From: Pedobacter sp. | GTDB lineage: Bacteria > Bacteroidota > Bacteroidia > Sphingobacteriales > Sphingobacteriaceae | Assembly: GCA_028287885.1 (NCBI GenBank) | Contig: JAQBOT010000022.1 | Coordinates: 1 to 5,152, forward strand | Direction of reading: 5' to 3' | DNA: 5,152 nucleotides | In this document: in pieces, positions 1 through 5,152 of the stretch | Numbering within the stretch: position 1 is the first letter of the stretch | Layout: each line of letters opens with the position of its first letter | The notes under the pieces: generated by a model | What the model saw: only the letters and a program-made list of their open reading frames with translations | Told to the model about the DNA's origin: nothing | The model's database searches: none | Program-made: the position numbers and the translations under genes

Positions 1-324
1 TTCAAATACCATGCGCTGGTTGTACTCATAGGTTAAACTCTTGTAATTTATCAAGTCAACAATCGTTCCGATGAAACACAATCCTATGGTGAAAAAGTAC
101 AAAATACCCATCCCAATCTGGTTCACTAAGAACCGCGCCAATCCCGGCACAAAGAAGCCCAAGATACAATACAGAAGCATGTCATCCGGGTTTCTCCTTT
201 TTCCGCCATAAATCATTAAGAATCCCCTTAATTGTTGATCACTGAACCCTGTAGTTGCGGTCTGCAAATACGAGAATTCCTCGGGTGTGATACCCGGCAA
301 GGTCATAAACGGTGAATCAAACAT
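1..324 (-). CDS. TM2-domain membrane protein, 3' end beyond the window
   Basis: A frame open from an ATG at 324 to the left edge gives 108 residues with no stop. A soluble N-terminus with an LPGITPEE segment (residues 9-16) and a GGKRRNPDD segment (40-48) is followed by two hydrophobic helices (about 49-67 and 71-92). Between them is a short turn with ARFLVNQIGMG, and the second helix ends in GTIVDLINYKSL. This layout of two helices, a short polar turn and a terminal D-L-I is that of the TM2 family. The Bacteroidota proteins I recall have the same N-terminus and end shortly after a 'YNQ+M' stretch, here at 101-105, so only a few residues are probably missing. The biochemical role of the family is not established. 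The start is supported by AAGGAGA a few bases upstream, inside the end of the DUF2752 gene, which it overlaps by 8 bases. The two genes are probably co-translated. Confidence 0.85.
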   Translation of the reverse strand, partial: MFDSPFMTLPGITPEEFSYLQTATTGFSDQQLRGFLMIYGGKRRNPDDMLLYCILGFFVPGLARFLVNQIGMGILYFFTIGLCFIGTIVDLINYKSLTYEYNQRMVFE

Positions 325-637
325 AACATTTCTCCTTTTCTTTAATTCTTTTAGTCAATTCTAGTCTCATTAGTGTGTATATCCGGTGACAAATAATCAA
401 GAGTGCAGGGGAGCCAAACCAATGGTATTTAAAGCTCTCCAAAACTTGCCCTTGTAATAATAGTCCAATGGACCGGCCGATTCCACATCCTGGACACCAG
501 CTGAAACCCAGATTTGCCAATGGGCAAAGCGTAAAATGATTTTCTTCCAGCTGAGTACCCATACCAGCGCTGCCAAGCATGAGCAATGCACCCATCCAAA
601 AAAGCAGTTCTAACGGTATCTGTGCCCAGAATTTCAT
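317..637 (-). CDS. DUF2752 family small membrane protein
   Basis: This 106-residue protein has two predicted membrane segments, about residues 9-26 and 74-90, and a basic, lysine-rich C-terminal tail. Between the helices lies the family hallmark: a first cysteine in LCP (C38), then WCPGCGIGRS, with C48, C51, G52 and R55. The motif is followed by an amphipathic stretch up to the HWFG at 72-75. The paired cysteines could bind metal or form a disulfide, but that is inference and no function is known. The start at 637 is the only reasonable ATG. It has a purine-rich AAAAG just upstream but no real Shine-Dalgarno sequence. The stop overlaps the start of the TM2-domain gene. DUF2752 and TM2 genes are, to my knowledge, often adjacent in Bacteroidota, which suggests a joint membrane role. 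The gene is divergent from mfd, and I could not identify its promoter. Confidence 0.87.
   Translation of the reverse strand: MKFWAQIPLELLFWMGALLMLGSAGMGTQLEENHFTLCPLANLGFSWCPGCGIGRSIGLLLQGQVLESFKYHWFGSPALLIICHRIYTLMRLELTKRIKEKEKCYV
329..336 (-). promoter_or_regulatory. Shine-Dalgarno-like site for the TM2 gene
   Basis: The minus strand reads AAGGAGAA about 5 bases before the ATG at 324. It lies inside the last codons of the DUF2752 gene. It is the clearest Shine-Dalgarno match at any start in this window. It fixes the TM2 start and suggests that ribosomes finishing DUF2752 re-initiate there. Confidence 0.55.
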
Positions 638-687
638 CTTTTCATTTGTATTTTAGAAGCATTAATACCTCTTTTGTTACATTTTAA

Positions 688-702
688 AAGATCATTAATC
701 TT
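688..702. repeat. Small inverted repeat between the DUF2752 gene and mfd
   Basis: AAGAT and ATCTT flank a 5-base spacer CATTA. The arms extend by one more pair (TAA versus TTA) if a single A is allowed to bulge. It sits just upstream of the candidate mfd -7 box in a 75-bp divergent intergenic region, so it could be a small operator. A repeat this short in AT-rich DNA can easily arise by chance, and a role is only a suggestion. Confidence 0.25.
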
Positions 703-709
703 ACATTTG
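702..709 (+). promoter_or_regulatory. mfd: Candidate Bacteroidota -7 promoter box for mfd
   Basis: TACATTTG matches the TAnnTTTG -7 consensus known for Bacteroidota sigma factors exactly. The nearest upstream TTTG (673-676), as a -33 element, is 25 bases away, somewhat longer than the usual 19-21. Transcription would start almost at the GTG at 713, leaving no leader. An alternative is TTTG at 645-648 with a poor -7 box ending in TTTG at 673-676, spaced 20 bases, which would give a leader of about 30 bases. No start site can be proven from sequence alone. Confidence 0.35.
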
Positions 710-712
710 TGT

Positions 713-3700
713 GTGAACATACGCGACATACTCAGTAATTACAAAACAGATGAGCGCGTAGTGGCATTGGCAAAAGCCCTAAACCAGGGCAAAGGAACTA
801 AAATCCAATTAAAAGGCCTCGTGGGCTCCGCCGATGCAACTATTGCAATTGCTTCCTACTTCTTACTCCATAAACCACTGCTCTTTATTTTACCAGACCG
901 GGAAGAAGCCGCCTATTTCGTGGCGGATTTGGAAAGTCTGCTCGACCAACAGGTCATGCTGTTCCCTTCTTCTTACCGTAAAGGCTTTGATTTTACACAA
1001 ATCGATACGGCGAATGTTCTGGGCCGCGCCGAGGTTTTGAATACATTAAACCACGATGCAGAATACGGCAAAATCGTTGTCACCTATCCAGAAGCACTTT
1101 CCGAGAAAGTAATCGACCGCTCTGTGTTGGAGAAAAACACCCTTGAGATTTCCATCAACGCGAAACTGAGCATCGAGTTCATCAACGAATTTCTCTTTGA
1201 ATACGAGTTTGAGCGTACAGAATTTGTCTACGAACCTGGCCAATTCTCCATCCGCGGAGGTATAGTCGATATTTTCTCCTTCTCCAATGATCATCCATAC
1301 CGGATCGAGTTCTTTGGTGATGTAATCGAAAGCATACGGACCTTTGATATTGAAAGTCAACTTTCTATCGACGACGTTAAGTCGCTTACCATAATTCCTA
1401 ACGTGCAATCCAAGTACTTGAATGAAAGCAACATCAGTCTGCTGGACTACATTGACAAGGATACACAGCTTTGGATTAAAGATGTAGAGTTCACTTTAGA
1501 CATCGTAAAAGCAGGGTACAAGAAAGCTGTTGAGCTTTGGAAAGCCTTGCCGGCGAAGGAAAAGCAGGAAAACCAAGACTGGATAGATCCCAAATTCGGC
1601 TTTTCTGATGAAAAGATCATTGCGGATATTCTTCAGGACTTCCCGCTTGTAGAATTCGGCAAACAGTTCTTTTACAAGGCAGAACACGTCATTCAATTCG
1701 AAACAAAGCCTCAGCCATCCTTCAATAAAGATTTTAACCTGCTCATTCATAACATCAAAGAAAACGAAAAGCAGGGCATACACAACTTCATTTTCTCAAA
1801 CTCAACCAAACAGACCGAACGTTTATATGCCATCCTGGATGATATAGATAAGTCTGCCAAATTTGTTCCGGTTAACATCACCTTGAGAGAAGGGTTTATT
1901 GATCCTCAGCAACACATGGCTTGCTATACCGATCACCAGATCTTCGACCGCTTCTATAAATACAAGTTAAAAAGAGGCTATCAGCGCAGTCAGTCCATAA
2001 CGCTGAAAGAACTGCGGGATTTAAAACCCGGAGATTTCGTCACCCACATCGATCACGGGGTTGGGAAATATGCCGGACTGGAAAAGGTGGAAGTTAACGG
2101 GAAAACGCAGGAAATGATCCGACTGGTCTACGCAGACAACGACCTCCTGTACGTCAACATTAACTCTTTGAACCGTATTGCAAAATACAGCGGAAAGGAG
2201 GGTACAGCCCCCAAAATGAACAAATTGGGTACAGAAGCCTGGGACAAGCTGAAAAAAACAACTAAAAAAAAAGTTAAGGATATTGCCCGTGACCTGATCA
2301 AGCTTTATGCGCTTAGAAAGGCGCAGGTGGGTACAGCAATGGATCCGGATGGCTACCTGGAGACCGAACTTGAGGCTTCATTTATTTACGAGGATACCCC
2401 GGATCAGGAAAAAGCAACCCTCGACGTTAAAAGAGACATGGAAGCTCCATTCCCTATGGATCGTCTGGTTTGCGGAGACGTGGGCTTCGGTAAAACGGAG
2501 ATCGCCATTCGTGCGGCTTTTAAGGCTGTAGCGAACGGCAAGCAAGCGGCTATCCTGGTACCAACCACCATCCTTGCCCTTCAGCATTATAAGACCTTTT
2601 TAGGCCGTCTAAAGGACTTTCCATGTACCATCGACTACATCAACCGCTTCAAGACCAATAAGCAAATCAAAGACACCCTGGCACGTGTGACAGAAGGCAA
2701 GGTCGATATCATCATTGGCACACACCGCCTGCTTAGCAAGGATGTCAAATTCAAAGATCTTGGCATCATGATCATTGATGAGGAACAGAAGTTCGGCGTT
2801 ACCTCCAAAGAAAAACTCAGGGCATTACGCGTCAATGTAGATACGCTAACATTAACCGCCACACCAATACCAAGAACACTCCACTTCTCGCTGATGGGAG
2901 CAAGGGATCTTTCCATTATGAGCACGCCGCCACCGAACAGACAGGCGGTAAATACAGAATTACATGTGTTTAACGATAAGCTGATCCAGGAAGCAGTGCA
3001 GTTTGAATTGGATCGCGGCGGACAAGTATTCTTCATTCACAACCGGGTGCACGATCTTCCACAACTTGGCGGATTGATCCAGACCCTGGTTCCAAAAGCC
3101 CGCATCGGTATTGCCCACGGACAGCTGGACGGCGATGCACTGGAAGATGTCATGCTTGATTTCATTAACGGCGACAAAGATGTACTTGTCGCAACCACCA
3201 TTATCGAAGCCGGACTAGACATTCCGAATGCCAATACGATCATCATCAACCATGCCCACATGTTCGGTTTGAGTGATCTTCACCAGATGCGTGGCAGGGT
3301 AGGCCGGTCAAACAAAAAAGCCTTCTGTTACCTCCTTAGCCCACCTTTATCTACCTTAACCAACGAAGCCAGGAAACGCTTAAGCGCCATTGAAGAATTC
3401 TCCGATCTCGGAAGCGGATTTAACATCGCCATGCGGGATTTGGATATTCGTGGAAGCGGAAACCTGCTCGGTGCAGAGCAAAGTGGCTTTATCGCCGAGA
3501 TCGGCTTTGAAATGTACCACAAGATCCTCGATGAAGCCATTCAGGAACTCAAGGGAGATGAATTTAAAGAATTGTTTAAAGATGAACCGGCCCGACCTTT
3601 TGTGACCTTCACACAGGTGGATACCGACCTGGAGCTCTTTATTCCGGATGATTACGTAACCAACATCACCGAGCGATATAACCTGTACACAGAGCTTTCT

Positions 3701-4054
3701 AAGATAGAGAATGAGACTCAGCTTGCAGCCTTTGAAAACTCACTGAAAGACCGTTTCGGCCCAGTTCCAAAACCGGTAAATACGATGCTAAAAGTGCTTC
3801 GCTTACAATGGGTGGCTAAAAAGCTCGCTTTTGAAAAGATCAGCTACAAGAAAGGTGTGCTCAGGGGATACTTTATCGCCGATAAACAATCAGCTTTCTT
3901 CGATTCTGTCATGTTCAATAAGGTGCTGCATTTTGCGCAGCTGCACCCTAGACTATGCAACCTGAAAGAAGTTAAAGACAGCTTGCGTATTGCATTTGAA
4001 AACCTAAAAACCATTGATGAAGCGGTAGAAATGCTTGAAATGGTAATCCGATAA
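713..4054 (+). CDS. mfd: Transcription-repair coupling factor Mfd
   Basis: Mfd is an ATP-driven DNA translocase that pushes stalled RNA polymerase off damaged DNA and recruits UvrA for nucleotide excision repair. The UvrB-like N-terminus has a degenerate, GKT-less P-loop region. R181, R197 and F201 align by spacing with the E. coli UvrA contacts R165, R181 and F185. The RNA-polymerase interaction domain spans about 431-497 (HIDHGVGKYAG). The translocase has Walker A GDVGFGKTE (588-596, K594), DEEQ (689-692), TATPIPRT (715-722), motif V ATTIIEAGLDIP (827-838) and motif VI QMRGRVGR (858-865). The TRG region RDLDIRGSGNLLG (908-920) and D7 (about 970-1113) follow. The length of 1113 residues is normal (E. 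coli 1148), and no catalytic motif is missing. The frame is open back to a TTG at 674, but GTG 713 is preferred because family proteins, as I recall them, begin with a sequence like NIRDIL and the 13 extra residues look like intergenic DNA. Confidence 0.97.
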   Translation: MNIRDILSNYKTDERVVALAKALNQGKGTKIQLKGLVGSADATIAIASYFLLHKPLLFILPDREEAAYFVADLESLLDQQVMLFPSSYRKGFDFTQIDTANVLGRAEVLNTLNHDAEYGKIVVTYPEALSEKVIDRSVLEKNTLEISINAKLSIEFINEFLFEYEFERTEFVYEPGQFSIRGGIVDIFSFSNDHPYRIEFFGDVIESIRTFDIESQLSIDDVKSLTIIPNVQSKYLNESNISLLDYIDKDTQLWIKDVEFTLDIVKAGYKKAVELWKALPAKEKQENQDWIDPKFGFSDEKIIADILQDFPLVEFGKQFFYKAEHVIQFETKPQPSFNKDFNLLIHNIKENEKQGIHNFIFSNSTKQTERLYAILDDIDKSAKFVPVNITLREGFIDPQQHMACYTDHQIFDRFYKYKLKRGYQRSQSITLKELRDLKPGDFVTHIDHGVGKYAGLEKVEVNGKTQEMIRLVYADNDLLYVNINSLNRIAKYSGKEGTAPKMNKLGTEAWDKLKKTTKKKVKDIARDLIKLYALRKAQVGTAMDPDGYLETELEASFIYEDTPDQEKATLDVKRDMEAPFPMDRLVCGDVGFGKTEIAIRAAFKAVANGKQAAILVPTTILALQHYKTFLGRLKDFPCTIDYINRFKTNKQIKDTLARVTEGKVDIIIGTHRLLSKDVKFKDLGIMIIDEEQKFGVTSKEKLRALRVNVDTLTLTATPIPRTLHFSLMGARDLSIMSTPPPNRQAVNTELHVFNDKLIQEAVQFELDRGGQVFFIHNRVHDLPQLGGLIQTLVPKARIGIAHGQLDGDALEDVMLDFINGDKDVLVATTIIEAGLDIPNANTIIINHAHMFGLSDLHQMRGRVGRSNKKAFCYLLSPPLSTLTNEARKRLSAIEEFSDLGSGFNIAMRDLDIRGSGNLLGAEQSGFIAEIGFEMYHKILDEAIQELKGDEFKELFKDEPARPFVTFTQVDTDLELFIPDDYVTNITERYNLYTELSKIENETQLAAFENSLKDRFGPVPKPVNTMLKVLRLQWVAKKLAFEKISYKKGVLRGYFIADKQSAFFDSVMFNKVLHFAQLHPRLCNLKEVKDSLRIAFENLKTIDEAVEMLEMVIR

Positions 4055-4057
4055 ACA

Positions 4058-4282
4058 ATGAATCCACAAATCCTGAACGACCTGGTTACGATGAGAATGC
4101 CCTTTGGGAAATACAAAGGCTGGATTATGTGTGACCTGCCTGAAACTTACCTGGTTTGGTTCCATATGGAGGGCTTCCCCCAGGGAAAACTAGGGGAGAT
4201 GATTGCCACTTTGTATGAAATCAAATTAAATGGGCTAGAATACCTCTTAAAGCCGCTCAGAGACAAGAACAAGTTCAAGTAG
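4058..4282 (+). CDS. DUF3820 family protein directly downstream of mfd
   Basis: This 74-residue soluble protein has the pattern of the DUF3820 family (Pfam name 'putative quorum-sensing-regulated virulence factor'). MPFGKYKG (14-21) is followed by DLPETYLVWF (26-35), then GFPQGKLGEM (39-48), then YEIKLNGL (53-60), with a basic C-terminus. The length fits the single-domain family. There is no signal peptide or membrane helix, so it is probably cytoplasmic. The biochemical function is unknown. Related FGKYKG modules occur, to my knowledge, at the C-termini of some exonucleases, which weakly hints at nucleic-acid work. The ATG comes 3 bases after the mfd stop in the same frame, with no Shine-Dalgarno sequence, so expression is almost certainly tied to mfd by re-initiation. 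The virulence label in databases should not be carried over here. Confidence 0.85.
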   Translation: MNPQILNDLVTMRMPFGKYKGWIMCDLPETYLVWFHMEGFPQGKLGEMIATLYEIKLNGLEYLLKPLRDKNKFK

Positions 4283-4310
4283 GGCAATCCAAAATCCAAG
4301 CAGGTTAACT

Positions 4311-5117
4311 TTACTTCAGCAGGAGGTAGAGATAGACGTAAACCATAGGCGCCGCAATCAACAAACCATCAAAACGGTCCAGCAAGCCCCCGTGACCGGG
4401 CAACAGGGTGCCTGAGTCCTTTACATCCAGGCTTCTTTTCAGCATGGATTCAACCAGGTCGCCCAGGGTTCCAAGGCTTACAATGATCACGGCCATGCCC
4501 ACCCAAACCGGCAAAGCAATTTCTTTGAACAGGAAGGAAACGATTACAGCCACCAGCACGCTCATGAAGATCCCGCCTCCAAAACCCTCCCAGGTCTTCT
4601 TAGGTGAATGGCGTTCAAAAAGCTTCGTTTTTCCAAGTTTTCTACCAAACAGGTAGGCACCTGTGTCGCTCGCCCAAAGCATGAGCATGAAGGATAGCGG
4701 CACATGATAATTGAAATCCAGGTTAACTAAAAAGCCCAATCTGTAGAAAAATGCAAATGGAACAACCACAAATACAAGCCCGAGAAAGGTGTATCCAATA
4801 TTCGTAAATGGGTTCTTCTCCTTACGGTAAAGTTCCAGAATAAACACCAAAAAGGCTACGGGAACGGCTAAAAGCAAGTACTTGGTATCAAAGGGAAAAA
4901 ACGAGAAGGCAGCCATGTACCCAAAAGCGAAGAAGCCCGTCAACAATCCAAGCAATTTATTGGGCTTAATCCCTGCTGTATTTACCAGCTTGTAAAACTC
5001 ATATAAACCTGCCAAACTCAACAACAGGTAAAATACCCTAAACACATCTGCAACCAAGAAAAAGGATCCCAACATCACCAGGGTGAAGAAAAGTGCTGTT
5101 ATTGCCCTAGTTTTCAT
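4311..5117 (-). CDS. cdsA: Phosphatidate cytidylyltransferase (CDP-diacylglycerol synthase)
   Basis: CdsA makes CDP-diacylglycerol from CTP and phosphatidic acid in the inner membrane, the branch point to phosphatidylethanolamine and other phospholipids. The 268-residue protein is strongly hydrophobic, with roughly eight membrane segments. Two family motifs are intact: WASDTGAYLFGRKLGK (148-163) running into the HSPKKTWEG segment (170-178), and the C-terminal CTP-transferase signature. The signature begins GDLVESMLKR (219-228) and ends KDSGTLLPGHGGLLDRFDG (233-251). D220, K227, D234, H242, D247 and D250 are the conserved polar residues expected at the metal and nucleotide site. The length is typical. 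The ATG at 5117 starts a usual short KTR N-terminus with only a weak GAGAA upstream. An upstream reading frame overlaps this start by 11 bases, suggesting the gene is internal to an operon entering from the right. It converges on the mfd operon. Confidence 0.95.
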   Translation of the reverse strand: MKTRAITALFFTLVMLGSFFLVADVFRVFYLLLSLAGLYEFYKLVNTAGIKPNKLLGLLTGFFAFGYMAAFSFFPFDTKYLLLAVPVAFLVFILELYRKEKNPFTNIGYTFLGLVFVVVPFAFFYRLGFLVNLDFNYHVPLSFMLMLWASDTGAYLFGRKLGKTKLFERHSPKKTWEGFGGGIFMSVLVAVIVSFLFKEIALPVWVGMAVIIVSLGTLGDLVESMLKRSLDVKDSGTLLPGHGGLLDRFDGLLIAAPMVYVYLYLLLK

Positions 5118-5152
5118 CCAGATTGTTCTCTATAATATAAGCAATGGCCTTA
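5107..5152 (-). CDS. Possible 3' end of a gene upstream of cdsA
   Basis: On the minus strand one frame stays open from the right edge to a TAG at 5109-5107, encoding KAIAYIIENNLDEN. It overlaps the cdsA start by 11 bases; the other two frames are closed by stops. Fourteen open codons can occur by chance, but the helical, acidic-ended sequence looks like a normal C-terminus, and overlapping operon genes are already present in this window. The fragment is too short to identify the family. Genes that I recall near cdsA in Bacteroidota include ftsH and small DUF2007 or LUD-domain genes, but nothing here distinguishes them. Confidence 0.4.
   Translation of the reverse strand, partial: KAIAYIIENNLDEN

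Noticed and set aside
397..591. 64-codon second minus-strand frame inside the DUF2752 gene
   Set aside because: It shares the strand but is out of frame with the recognised CPGCG protein, and its product is not recognisable.
674..712. Extension of Mfd to a TTG start giving 13 more residues
   Set aside because: The added residues look like translated AT-rich intergenic DNA and include the candidate promoter. The family N-terminus as I recall it fits a start at GTG 713.
674..1300. Degenerate P-loop region at the Mfd N-terminus considered as a damaged ATPase
   Set aside because: The UvrB-like N-terminal part of Mfd lacks ATPase motifs throughout the family, so this is normal and not decay.
1046..1408. 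120-codon open frame antisense to mfd
   Set aside because: It lies wholly inside the strongly supported mfd coding region and shows no recognisable domain, so it is a shadow frame.
2635..3036. 133-codon open frame antisense to the mfd helicase motifs
   Set aside because: It mirrors the conserved motor codons. Its serine- and threonine-rich composition is typical of antisense frames, and it has no family resemblance.
4301..4310. GTTAAC palindrome in the convergent gap considered as a terminator
   Set aside because: A 6-bp AT-rich palindrome without a loop or T-run cannot form an intrinsic terminator.
4408..4656. 82-codon plus-strand frame inside cdsA
   Set aside because: It is antisense to the conserved CTP-transferase motifs and has no independent support.

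Overview
The window looks like chromosomal DNA of a Bacteroidota bacterium. Base composition is moderate, start sites mostly lack a Shine-Dalgarno sequence, and a TAnnTTTG-type -7 box lies upstream of mfd. The Mfd, DUF3820, DUF2752 and TM2 proteins resemble versions I associate with Sphingobacteriia, Cytophagia or Flavobacteriia. No database search was possible, so placement below phylum is a guess.

Left part, minus strand (1-637): two small membrane-protein genes. The upstream one encodes a DUF2752 protein with a CPGCG motif. Its last 8 bases overlap the start of a TM2-domain protein gene whose 3' end runs off the left edge. They look translationally coupled.

Intergenic 638-712: 75 bp separate the DUF2752 gene from the divergent mfd gene. 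This AT-rich stretch holds a candidate -7 promoter box and a small inverted repeat.

Centre, plus strand (713-4282): mfd, the transcription-repair coupling factor, is complete with all its expected modules: UvrA-binding region, RNA-polymerase interaction domain, superfamily 2 translocase, TRG motif and C-terminal D7. The best start is the GTG at 713, not the upstream TTG at 674. Three bases after the mfd stop, in the same frame, a 74-aa DUF3820 protein begins, and the two form a tight operon.

Right part, minus strand (4311-5152): cdsA, phosphatidate cytidylyltransferase of phospholipid synthesis, converges on the mfd operon with a 28-bp gap and no visible terminator. Its start is overlapped by the last codons of what may be another minus-strand gene entering from the right edge.

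Most of the window is ordinary housekeeping sequence. I found no mobile element, CRISPR array, RNA gene or defence system. The least understood parts are the DUF2752/TM2 pair and the DUF3820 protein attached to mfd.
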